From an uncultured Prevotellaceae bacterium (GTDB lineage: Bacteria > Bacteroidota > Bacteroidia > Bacteroidales > Bacteroidaceae), in contig CADAKX010000020.1 in the NCBI GenBank assembly GCA_902788605.1, positions 1 to 63,138 of the forward strand: a DNA stretch of 63,138 nt, written 5' to 3'. Below are positions 8,285-16,344 of this stretch, in pieces. The position numbers were made by a program, and so were the translations under genes. The notes beneath the pieces are model-generated. The model saw nothing but the letters and a program-made list of their open reading frames with translations, was not told the origin of the DNA and made no database searches. Each line of letters starts with the position of its first letter. Position 1 is the first letter of the stretch.

Positions 8285-8748
8285 CGAATAAAGAATTGAT
8301 GCGACGCGCCATTGAACTCTCTAAGCAGAGCGTGCGCAACGGCGGAGGACCCTTCGGTGCCGTCATAGCCCGCAACGGAGAAATCGTTGCTGAGGGCTCC
8401 AACTGTGTAACTATCGACTGCGACCCCACGGCCCATGCTGAGGTGTCGACCATCCGCAAGGCCTGTAAGGCACTGGGTACGTTTGACCTCTCGGGTTGCG
8501 AGATCTTCACGTCGTGCGAGCCTTGTCCTATGTGCTTCGGTGCCATCTACTGGGCACATCTCGACAAGATCTATATGGGCAACGATCGCAAGGATGCGGC
8601 AAAGATAGGTTTCGACGACGATTTCATCTATCAGGAGATTGCACTCGACGCAAAGGATCGTAAGAAGCCTTCCGAGGTGCTGCTGCGTGACGAGGCGCTG
8701 GAGGCCTTCAAGATGTGGGACGAGAAGGTGGACAAGACGGAGTATTGA
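8281..8748 (+). CDS. guaD: guanine deaminase (cytidine-deaminase fold)
   Basis: Converts guanine to xanthine and ammonia. The 155-residue zinc enzyme has the ligands and proton shuttle HAE (His52, Glu54) and PCPMC (Cys82, Cys85). The tail after the zinc site, IGFDDDFIYQEI, matches the C-terminal active-site element of Bacillus-type GuaD and sets it apart from TadA and cytosine deaminase. The gene is coupled to the upstream HD hydrolase by ATGA overlap. A bidirectional hairpin terminator follows at 8801-8830. Confidence 0.88.
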   Translation: MTNKELMRRAIELSKQSVRNGGGPFGAVIARNGEIVAEGSNCVTIDCDPTAHAEVSTIRKACKALGTFDLSGCEIFTSCEPCPMCFGAIYWAHLDKIYMGNDRKDAAKIGFDDDFIYQEIALDAKDRKKPSEVLLRDEALEAFKMWDEKVDKTEY

Positions 8749-8800
8749 AACTCGGCTTGCCGTTATAACGCGATACGAAAAGTGAATCGTGAAAAATAAA

Positions 8801-8830
8801 AGGAATCTCAACTCAGAGATTCCTTTTTTT
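8801..8830. terminator. terminator between guaD and nhaC-like gene
   Basis: A 9-bp perfect stem AGGAATCTC / GAGATTCCT is followed by T7 on the plus strand. An A-rich run on the other side (GAAAAATAAA) lets it act for the leftward nhaC-like transcript too. Confidence 0.88.
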
Positions 8831-8832
8831 AT

Positions 8833-10104
8833 TTATGAGTAGCGCTTGGGATATCTGAAGAGGATGGAGAGGAAGGCCGCCACGCCGATAGCCATCGGAT
8901 AATACAGCCAGGGGATGATGGCAATAGGGTTGATGCTGGCCAGACCTGCTGCCATCAGTACCTGGGCGCCATAGGGCAACAGACCTTGGACGGCACACGA
9001 GAAGGTGTCGAGCAAAGAGGCGCATTTCCTGGGGTCCAGGTGGAATTGCTCGCCAATCTTGTGGGCAATGCCACCTGTGGTGATGATGGCCACGGTGTTG
9101 TTGGCTGTGCAGAGATTGATGATACTCACCAGCAGGGCAATGGTGTATTCGCCGCCTCGCTTGCCGTTGACATGGCGAGTGAGCCCGTTGATGATGAAGT
9201 CGATGCCACCGTTGTGCTTGATAAGTTGCAGCAGACCACCTGCCAGCATCGTGATGACAATGAGTTCGCTCATCGACACAATGCCGTCGCCAATGGCACC
9301 TATCCATCCCCAGAAGTCGAACGCGCCGAGTGAGATGCCGATGATGCCCGTGAGCACCACGCCAAGGGTGAGCACAATCATCACGTTGAGGCCGAAGACG
9401 GCGGTGATGATGACTGTCAGATAGGGCAGCACCTTTAATAATTCAATATCGGATGTGAGGGCTGGCACACTGATGTCTCGGCCTGCATAGAAATAGACGA
9501 TGAGCAGTAGCAAGGCGGCAGGCATCACGATAAACGAGTTGACGCGAAACTTGTCGCTGGTCTTGCAGCCCTGGGTCTGGGTGGCAATGATGGTGGTGTC
9601 GGAGATAAACGAGAGGTTGTCGCCAAAGAATGAGCCTCCCACCACGATGGCAACTACCATGGCCACGTTGGCACCTGTCTGCGAGGCAATGCCTGCAGCA
9701 ATAGGGGTCAGGGCTACGATGGTGCCCACACTGGTGCCGATGGACAGCGAGATGAAGCAGGCTGCCAGGAAAAGTCCGGCCAGCAGCATCTGACCAGGCA
9801 ACAGCGACAGCGTCAGGTTGACGGTGGCATCGATGGCCCCCATCGTCTTGGCTGTGTTGGCAAAGGCGCCAGCAAGGATGAAGATCCAGATCATGAGCAT
9901 CATCTCGGCAGAGCCTGCACCACGACTAAACACGTTGATGCGCTTGCGTAACTTTCCCTTGGTGATGCCAACGGCAAAGATGCTGGCAGCAAGGAAGGCC
10001 ACGGTGATGGGCACCTTGTAGAAGTCGCGCGCAATGATGCTCGTGACGAGATAGAGTGCAACAAATACCATCAGGGGCGATAGTGCCAGCAATCCTTTTC
10101 TCAT
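8833..10104 (-). CDS. Na+/H+ antiporter, NhaC family
   Basis: A 423-residue inner-membrane transporter with about 11-12 hydrophobic helices. Family features include the repeated SIGTSVGTIVALTPIAAGIA and GGSFFGDNLSFISDTTIIATQTQG stretches and the later CTANNTVAIITTGGIAHKI. NhaC relatives exchange sodium or other small solutes (malate/lactate) for protons. The gene lies 47 nt after uxaA on the same strand, behind a LacI regulator. Uptake of a sugar acid or its product is therefore possible but unproven, and plain sodium export is the default reading. Confidence 0.85.
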   Translation of the reverse strand: MRKGLLALSPLMVFVALYLVTSIIARDFYKVPITVAFLAASIFAVGITKGKLRKRINVFSRGAGSAEMMLMIWIFILAGAFANTAKTMGAIDATVNLTLSLLPGQMLLAGLFLAACFISLSIGTSVGTIVALTPIAAGIASQTGANVAMVVAIVVGGSFFGDNLSFISDTTIIATQTQGCKTSDKFRVNSFIVMPAALLLLIVYFYAGRDISVPALTSDIELLKVLPYLTVIITAVFGLNVMIVLTLGVVLTGIIGISLGAFDFWGWIGAIGDGIVSMSELIVITMLAGGLLQLIKHNGGIDFIINGLTRHVNGKRGGEYTIALLVSIINLCTANNTVAIITTGGIAHKIGEQFHLDPRKCASLLDTFSCAVQGLLPYGAQVLMAAGLASINPIAIIPWLYYPMAIGVAAFLSILFRYPKRYS

Positions 10105-10151
10105 GCTCTTATTGTTTACAGCGTTACGCCGTTCTTATATCGTTCTTTTGC

Positions 10152-11648
10152 TTATAGCGTGACGCCGTTCTTGAAGATGGAAATCTCGCGATAGTCGTTC
10201 TCCTCGTTGTGGGTCTTCTCGCCACTGGCCACAGCCAGAATCTTGTCGATAAACTCGGGCACGAGTTCCTGCATGGTGCGGCCCTCGATGAGTTGGCCTG
10301 CAGAGAAGTCCACCCACTGGGGCTTGCGCTGGGCAAGGGTAGGGTTGGTGGCTATCTTCATCGTGGGAACAAAGGTGCCGAAGGGGGTGCCGCGGCCTGT
10401 GGTGAAGAGCACCATGTGGCAGCCACAAGAGGCTAATGCGGTGGCAGCAACAAGGTCGTTGCCTGGGGCTGACAACAGGTTGAGGCCATTGGCCGACAGA
10501 CGATCACCATATTCCATCACACCACTAACAGGGGCGCGTCCGCACTTCTGGGTACAACCCAAGGCCTTGTCCTCGAGGGTCGAGATGCCACCGGCCTTGT
10601 TGCCAGGACTGGGATTCTCGCCAACGGGTTCGCCATGACTCAGGAAATACTCCTTGAAATTATTAATCATCGAAACGGTCTGGCCGAAAAGTTCAGGCGT
10701 CTCGCAACGGTTCATCAGGATGGTCTCGGCACCAAACATCTCGGGTACCTCGGTCAGCACACTCGTGCCGCCCTGGGCCACCAGCCAATCGCTGAACTCG
10801 CCCACAAGGGGATTAGCGGTGATACCACTGAAGCCATCGGAACCTCCGCACTTCAGGCCTACACGGAGCTTGGATACAGGTACGTCGACTCGCTTGTCCT
10901 GACGGGCTTTCTCATAAAGCTCGCGAAGAATCTGCATGCCTGCTTCCACCTCGTCGCCATCCACCTTCTGGGTCACCATCAGGCGGATGCGCTCTTGGTC
11001 ATAGTCGCCCAAAAGCTGCATGAAGTCATCGGGTTGGTTGTTCTCGCAACCCAGTCCCACCACCAATACTGCACCAGCATTGGGATGAAGCACGATGTCG
11101 CGCAGGATCTTGCGGGTGTTCTCGTGGTCTCCACTCAACTGCGAGCACCCGTAGTTGTGGTGCCAGGCATAGATGCTGTCTATATCTTGGCATCCCGTCT
11201 CTTCGCGCAACTGCTTGGCCAGTCTCTCGGCGATGCCGTTGACACAGCCAACGGTGGGTACAATCCATATCTCGTTGCGAACACCCACGTCGCCATTCTT
11301 GCGGATATAGCCCTTGAATGTGCGATGGTCGTTCTGGATATTGAGTTTCTCGCTGACAGGCTCGTAGGTATATTCGAGGGTGCCGGAAAGGTTGGTCTTC
11401 AAATTGTTCTCGTTGACCCACTCGCCACCTTTCATGTCTTTGATGGCGTGACCAATGGGATAGCCATACTTGATGATGTTCTCGCCTGCTTTCACGTCGC
11501 GCAGCAGTACCTTGTGGCCTGCAGGTACGTCCTGGGCAAGGACCACGCGCTCGTAGCCGGCCTCAATCACATCACCTCGTTTCTTTTCTGTCAGACATAC
11601 CACAACGGTGTCGGCAGGATTAATTTTTAAATATGTTTGTAGTTCCAT
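10152..11648 (-). CDS. uxaA: altronate dehydratase (UxaA family)
   Basis: Dehydrates D-altronate to 2-keto-3-deoxygluconate in galacturonate breakdown. The 498-residue protein has the full two-part layout: an N-terminal SAF domain (about 1-100, with GDVIEAGYE and PIGHAIKDM) and the large C-terminal dehydratase domain. That domain contains VPTVGCVNGIAERLAKQL, WHHNYGCSQLSGDHENTRK and GLGCENNQ, whose cysteines and histidines are typical metal-site residues of this iron-dependent family. The gene starts 9 nt after the LacI-type regulator. Galactarate dehydratase is a related alternative. No other hexuronate genes (uxaB, uxaC) are in the window. Confidence 0.9.
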   Translation of the reverse strand: MELQTYLKINPADTVVVCLTEKKRGDVIEAGYERVVLAQDVPAGHKVLLRDVKAGENIIKYGYPIGHAIKDMKGGEWVNENNLKTNLSGTLEYTYEPVSEKLNIQNDHRTFKGYIRKNGDVGVRNEIWIVPTVGCVNGIAERLAKQLREETGCQDIDSIYAWHHNYGCSQLSGDHENTRKILRDIVLHPNAGAVLVVGLGCENNQPDDFMQLLGDYDQERIRLMVTQKVDGDEVEAGMQILRELYEKARQDKRVDVPVSKLRVGLKCGGSDGFSGITANPLVGEFSDWLVAQGGTSVLTEVPEMFGAETILMNRCETPELFGQTVSMINNFKEYFLSHGEPVGENPSPGNKAGGISTLEDKALGCTQKCGRAPVSGVMEYGDRLSANGLNLLSAPGNDLVAATALASCGCHMVLFTTGRGTPFGTFVPTMKIATNPTLAQRKPQWVDFSAGQLIEGRTMQELVPEFIDKILAVASGEKTHNEENDYREISIFKNGVTL

Positions 11649-11657
11649 AATCTGTTT

Positions 11658-12725
11658 TTAGACGTTGTCGCGCCTATAGAACTCGATGTTCTCCTTGGTC
11701 AGAAGTTCAATAGGCATATAGTTTACGGGGGTCACCTCCTTCTTCAGAACAATAGCCTGGAAGAGGGTCTCAATACACTGGTAACCCTGCATATAGGCGT
11801 GCTGGGCAATGAGAAACGAGATACTGCCCTGGCGAACACACTCTGCATTCTTGGGCACCATATCGTAGCCCATGATCTGGACGTTGCGGCGGTTGGTGCG
11901 CAGAAGGAACTCGCCCACCAGGTGGGCCTTAGAGTTGAAGGTGATGCAGTGGTGAATATGTGGATGGGTGGAGAAAAACTCTTCGAGAATCTTGTCGTAC
12001 TGGTTTTTCGATTCGCCCATCGGCAAGTTGACGTCGGTAATCTTAATCTCGGGGAAGTGGTCGCGCATGTAGTGACGGAAACCTGTTTCGCGGTTGGACT
12101 GCTGCTTAGAGCCCACATGACCGTCTTTCAACTGCTTCATCATCATGATCTCCTTCTCTTTCGAGGCAATGAGCATCATCATACGAGCTGCGAAATATCC
12201 ACTCTGGAAGGAGTCCTGACCAAAGAATGCCAGTGGCTTGAGGTCGGGCAGATAAGAGTCAAGGAGAATAAAGGGGATATTACGGTCGGCCAACTGGTCG
12301 GTGAAGACACGGGTAATCTCCAACTTGGCAGGCACCACGATGACGCCATCAGGATTCTGGTCCAAACACTCCTTGGTGGCTTTGACAAACGATGGGCCGT
12401 TGAAGCGTTCGTAATACAGCATCTTCAGCGAAATGTGGAAGTCGCGTCGGCGTGCTGTCGCTGCCTTGACGCCCTGTTCAATCTCGTCCCAATAGGCCTC
12501 GCTGTCGTGCAGGGGGATGATGCAATAGAACGTGTAGTCCTTGTTGTATGCCAATGCTGATGCATAGACGTTGGGCTGATAGTCCATCTCGGCAAGAGCC
12601 TTCTCTACTTTCTCGCGAGCAGATTTCGACACGTTGGGTCTTTCATGTAACACACGGTCTACGGTGCCCACTGACACACCTGCACGCTCTGCGATATCCT
12701 TAATCCTAATCTTATCTGTTGCCAT
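11658..12725 (-). CDS. LacI-family transcriptional regulator
   Basis: A 355-residue repressor/activator with an N-terminal LacI helix-turn-helix (IRIKDIAERAGVSVGTVDRV, about residues 5-24, and hinge region to about 60). A periplasmic-binding-protein-like sensor domain follows, of the type found in BT-type regulators that bind sugars. ATG 12725 is used because the longer frame would run into the -7 box at 12754. It is the first gene of a tight unit with uxaA (9 nt) and the NhaC-like transporter. The natural inference is a regulator of hexuronate use that controls its own operon. No operator palindrome was identified. Confidence 0.9.
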   Translation of the reverse strand: MATDKIRIKDIAERAGVSVGTVDRVLHERPNVSKSAREKVEKALAEMDYQPNVYASALAYNKDYTFYCIIPLHDSEAYWDEIEQGVKAATARRRDFHISLKMLYYERFNGPSFVKATKECLDQNPDGVIVVPAKLEITRVFTDQLADRNIPFILLDSYLPDLKPLAFFGQDSFQSGYFAARMMMLIASKEKEIMMMKQLKDGHVGSKQQSNRETGFRHYMRDHFPEIKITDVNLPMGESKNQYDKILEEFFSTHPHIHHCITFNSKAHLVGEFLLRTNRRNVQIMGYDMVPKNAECVRQGSISFLIAQHAYMQGYQCIETLFQAIVLKKEVTPVNYMPIELLTKENIEFYRRDNV

Positions 12726-12753
12726 AAAAAGTTGATTATTTTTTATTTTTGTG

Positions 12754-12785
12754 CAAAGGTACAAATAACTGATTGAAAAACCAAA
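12754..12785 (-). promoter_or_regulatory. lacI-uxaA operon promoter
   Basis: The minus-strand -7 TACCTTTG (plus CAAAGGTA 12754-12761) and -33 TTTG (plus CAAA 12782-12785) are separated by exactly 20 bp. It lies 28 nt before the regulator start. Confidence 0.8.
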
Positions 12786-12801
12786 TTAATTTTAATTTAG
12801 T

Positions 12802-12832
12802 TTTGTGGTATGCACGGAATTAACTACCTTTG
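12802..12832 (+). promoter_or_regulatory. promoter of HD-domain gene at 12853
   Basis: -33 TTTG 12802-12805, 19 bp, -7 TACCTTTG 12825-12832, 20 nt before the ATG. It is back to back with the lacI promoter without overlap. Confidence 0.8.
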
Positions 12833-12852
12833 CATCAAAATTTTAAGTAATA

Positions 12853-13389
12853 ATGGACTATCAAGCTATCATAGATAAGTATTATCCGGAAGATAACGAA
12901 CTGAAAGCGTTGCTATTGAAACACTCTAGACAGGTGGCCGACAAGTGTCTGGAGGCTTGCAGAAAGCATCCTGAACTGAATCTCGATGAGCAGTTTGTCG
13001 AGGAGGCGGCTATGCTCCACGATATAGGTATTCGTTGGTGTCATGCTCCCAGTATTCTGTGTATGGGTGACCAACATTATATTCGTCATGGAGTGATTGG
13101 CGGTGAACTGCTTAGAAAAGAGGGACTTATGCGTCATGCACTGGTATGTGAACGGCATACGGGAACGGGGCTGACGAAGGCTCAGATTGTGAGTCAGCAA
13201 CTGCCCCTGCCTGCAGAGGATTTTATCCCCATTTCAACGGAGGAAAAGTTGGTTTGCTATGCCGATAAGTTCTTCTCGAAGTCAAGTCCTGATCGCATAC
13301 GCACGGTAGAGCAGACGGCACAGAGCTTGGAGAAATTCGGACACGAGGGAGTGGAAAAGTTCCTCGCTTGGTCAAAAATGTTCGAATAA
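12853..13389 (+). CDS. HD-domain hydrolase, uncharacterised
   Basis: A 178-residue single HD domain. Metal ligands are seen in LLKHSRQVADK (His24), AMLHDIGI (His56-Asp57), the HGVIGG histidine and CYADKF (distal Asp). The layout is that of small HDIG proteins often annotated only as phosphohydrolase. The N-terminal start is fixed by a strong promoter 20 nt upstream. It is transcribed away from the hexuronate operon and is followed 60 nt later by lptD, which has its own -7-like box. The substrate is unknown. Confidence 0.8.
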   Translation: MDYQAIIDKYYPEDNELKALLLKHSRQVADKCLEACRKHPELNLDEQFVEEAAMLHDIGIRWCHAPSILCMGDQHYIRHGVIGGELLRKEGLMRHALVCERHTGTGLTKAQIVSQQLPLPAEDFIPISTEEKLVCYADKFFSKSSPDRIRTVEQTAQSLEKFGHEGVEKFLAWSKMFE

Positions 13390-13436
13390 ACAACGTTAAA
13401 CAATCGTAAAGAGAGCGATATTCCATATTTTTGGTG

Positions 13437-13444
13437 TAATTTTG
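13437..13444 (+). promoter_or_regulatory. lptD -7 box, unusually close to start codon
   Basis: TAATTTTG followed by CA matches TAnnTTTG and ends only 5 nt before the GTG start of lptD at 13450. With normal spacing, transcription would start at or within a base or two of the GTG, giving a leaderless message. No good -33 box is seen, so readthrough from the upstream HD gene remains possible. Confidence 0.45.
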
Positions 13445-13449
13445 CAGCC

Positions 13450-16332
13450 GTGAAACGTAATTCGGTTATAATTTTACTTCTATTCGTCTTCCTGATTGTG
13501 ATGGCAGGCCTGCCTTCCGCACCTTTTCAGGGTAACAGTCACAGGGCGGCGAAAGATGACTCTATATCTGTCAATGATACGGTTTCCTTGGATACGGTTC
13601 CCAAGGAAATGTTTGCTATAGATACTGTTACACAGGATTCTTTGCCGTTGGATACAATCCTGAAAGATACAACGGTGCTGGATTCCCTTCACATGGCGAT
13701 TCTCCAGCACAACAAGGCGATTGACGATTCGCTGGCTCTCGACAGCGTGAACCGTGCTAAGAAAACGGGTATCGATTCGCCTGTGGAATTCTCGGCCAAC
13801 GATTCTATTGTCTATATCGCTGGCTCGGGAATGGCTCACCTTTTTGGTGACTCGCATGTGACTTACCAGAACATGGACCTAAAGAGTGAGAAGATTTATA
13901 TGTGTCTGGACTCGTCGTTGGTGCATGCCACTGGTGCTCGTGATTCTCTTGGTGTCATGTTTGGCACACCTGTCTTCAAGATGGGTAGCGATACCTATGA
14001 GAACGATACGATGGCCTTTAACTTCAAGACGAAGAAAGGTTTTATCAAGCAGGTATATACTGAGCAGGAAGATGGTTTCCTGACAAGTGAACTCTCTAAG
14101 CGTGATGCCGATGGCGTGCTCTATCTGCAGCATGGTCGATACACAACCTGTGATGATTCGCATCCCGACTTCTATATAGCGTTGTCGAGAGCAAAGGTGC
14201 GTCCTGGCAAGGATGTGGTCTTCGGTCCTGCCTATCTGGTGGTATGCGATGTGCCCCTGCCACTGGCCATTCCCTACGGCTTCTTCCCCTTCACCAAGAG
14301 CTATTCCAGCGGATTCATTATGCCAACCTATGGTGACGAGACTTCGCGAGGTTTCTATCTGCGTGATGGTGGTTATTATTTCGCCCTGTCTGACAAGATG
14401 GACTTGAAACTCTTGGGCGAGATTTATACTAAGGGCTCATGGGCCATCAGCGCGGCTTCGAACTACAGAAAGCGCTATCGCTTCAGTGGCTCGTTCTATG
14501 CCAGTTACCAGAATTCTGTTGAGGGCGAGAAGAACTTGCCTGACTATCAGAAGACTACAAGTTTCAAACTGCAGTGGAGCCATCGTCAGGATCCTAAGGC
14601 CAACCCCTTTAGCAACCTGTCGGCTTCGGTCAACTTTGCGACAAGTAGTTATGAGCGCAATAATCTCACGTCAATGTATAATCCACAGGCGCTGACGCAG
14701 TCTACGCGTACGTCGTCTGTCAACTACTCGACGAAGTTCTCGAGCATCGGCATGTCTATCAACACGACGATGAACCTGAATCAGAACATGCGCGACTCTA
14801 CGATTGCAATGACAATGCCTGACCTTAATATCTCTATTGCTCGCTTCTATCCCTTCAAGCGAAAGAAGATGGTTGGCAAGGAGAAATGGTACGAGAAAAT
14901 CTCAATGTCATATACGGGTCGCTTTAGTAATAGTATCTCTACGAAAGAGGACAAACTAATGCATTCAAACCTGATAAAAGACTGGCGTAATGGTATGCAG
15001 CACAGTATTCCTATTAGTGCCAACTTCACGATATTCAATTATATCAACCTGAATGCGACATTCAACTTCACCGATCGTACTTATTCTAATAAGGTGATGC
15101 AGTCGTGGGATGGACAGAAGGTGGTCAACGATACCATCTATGGACTTTATAACGTCTATAACTGGTCGATGTCGCTGGGTGCTTCTACGAAACTTTATGG
15201 TTTCCTGAAACCTTCACCCAAGTTCCTGGGTGGCCGTATCCAGGCTGTGCGTCACGTCATCACACCGCAGGTGTCGTTTACTTATGCACCTGACTTCAGT
15301 ACATCGCGCTATGGCTACTATGAAACGTATCAGAAGACTAATGCCGATGGTACGGTGTCGCTCGTAGAGTATTCTCCCTATAGTGGCTCACTCTATGGTG
15401 TGCCTGGAAAGGGTAAGACGGGTAGCATCAGTATGGACCTGTCGAATAACCTCGAAATGAAGACGGTGGATAAGAACGACTCTGTCCATAAGGTGTCACT
15501 TATCGATGAGTTGGGGTTGGCTATGAGTTACAACATGGCTGCAAAGATTCGTCCTTGGAGTGATCTGAGCACACGTCTGCGTCTGAAACTGACCAAGAGT
15601 TATACGCTGAATATCAATGCTGTCTTTGCCAGCTATGTCTATGAGGCCGATTCTGTGGGGGCAACACCACGTATCAGTGAGCATACCACTTATTGGGAGA
15701 AAGGTAAGATAGGACGTTTCCAGGGTATGTCTCAGAACTTGTCTTATACGTTGACTGATGAGAAGGTGCGTAACTTGTTTAAATGGCTCAGAGGTGAACG
15801 AGTGGACAAGAATGGCAACAAGAAGAATAACAAGAAGGACGATGACGACGAGATAGAGGTAGAATCAAACCTTGATAAGGACCTCGAAGAGGGTAAGCAT
15901 GGTGCCGAAAAGAAGAATGCCGGTAAGGCTGAGACTGATGAAGATGGTTATATGAACTTCTCTCTGCCTTGGTCACTGAGCTTTGGCTATGGTGTTACCA
16001 TGCGTGAGAATACCGACGTCAAGAAGTTCAACTATAACACCATGCGTTATCCGTATAAGTTCACTCAGAATCTGAACATGAGTGGTAACGTGCGTCTGTC
16101 TGATGGTTGGAATATCTCGTTCTCGTCTGGCTACGACTTTGAGAATAAGAAGATTTCGATGACAATGGCTTCGTTGTCGCGCGACCTCCACTGTTTTAAT
16201 ATGTCGTGCTCTGTTGTGCTGGCACCTTATACCAGTTACAACTTCTCCTTCCGTTGTAACGCCTCTACATTAACAGATGCGTTGAAGTACGACAAACGCT
16301 CGTCATACTCCAACGCAGTACAGTGGTATTAA
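13450..16332 (+). CDS. lptD: putative LPS-assembly outer-membrane protein LptD
   Basis: Inserts LPS into the outer leaflet of the outer membrane. The 960-residue protein begins with GTG (MKRNSVIILL...), giving a basic start and a hydrophobic signal segment to about residue 20. A Bacteroidota-type linker rich in Asp-Thr/Ser repeats (about 35-95) follows. Then comes an OstA-like beta-jellyroll (about 115-260, AGSGMAHLFGDSHVTY and related) and a long beta-barrel with alternating aromatic strands to the C-terminus. An unusual Lys/Asp/Glu-rich loop lies at about residues 785-835 (KKNNKKDDDDEIEVE), probably an extracellular loop. It converges with clpC, with 12 nt between stops. An LptF/G permease gene lies on the opposite strand 4 kb away. 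Confidence 0.88.
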   Translation: MKRNSVIILLLFVFLIVMAGLPSAPFQGNSHRAAKDDSISVNDTVSLDTVPKEMFAIDTVTQDSLPLDTILKDTTVLDSLHMAILQHNKAIDDSLALDSVNRAKKTGIDSPVEFSANDSIVYIAGSGMAHLFGDSHVTYQNMDLKSEKIYMCLDSSLVHATGARDSLGVMFGTPVFKMGSDTYENDTMAFNFKTKKGFIKQVYTEQEDGFLTSELSKRDADGVLYLQHGRYTTCDDSHPDFYIALSRAKVRPGKDVVFGPAYLVVCDVPLPLAIPYGFFPFTKSYSSGFIMPTYGDETSRGFYLRDGGYYFALSDKMDLKLLGEIYTKGSWAISAASNYRKRYRFSGSFYASYQNSVEGEKNLPDYQKTTSFKLQWSHRQDPKANPFSNLSASVNFATSSYERNNLTSMYNPQALTQSTRTSSVNYSTKFSSIGMSINTTMNLNQNMRDSTIAMTMPDLNISIARFYPFKRKKMVGKEKWYEKISMSYTGRFSNSISTKEDKLMHSNLIKDWRNGMQHSIPISANFTIFNYINLNATFNFTDRTYSNKVMQSWDGQKVVNDTIYGLYNVYNWSMSLGASTKLYGFLKPSPKFLGGRIQAVRHVITPQVSFTYAPDFSTSRYGYYETYQKTNADGTVSLVEYSPYSGSLYGVPGKGKTGSISMDLSNNLEMKTVDKNDSVHKVSLIDELGLAMSYNMAAKIRPWSDLSTRLRLKLTKSYTLNINAVFASYVYEADSVGATPRISEHTTYWEKGKIGRFQGMSQNLSYTLTDEKVRNLFKWLRGERVDKNGNKKNNKKDDDDEIEVESNLDKDLEEGKHGAEKKNAGKAETDEDGYMNFSLPWSLSFGYGVTMRENTDVKKFNYNTMRYPYKFTQNLNMSGNVRLSDGWNISFSSGYDFENKKISMTMASLSRDLHCFNMSCSVVLAPYTSYNFSFRCNASTLTDALKYDKRSSYSNAVQWY

Positions 16333-16344
16333 GCTGAATGCTTT

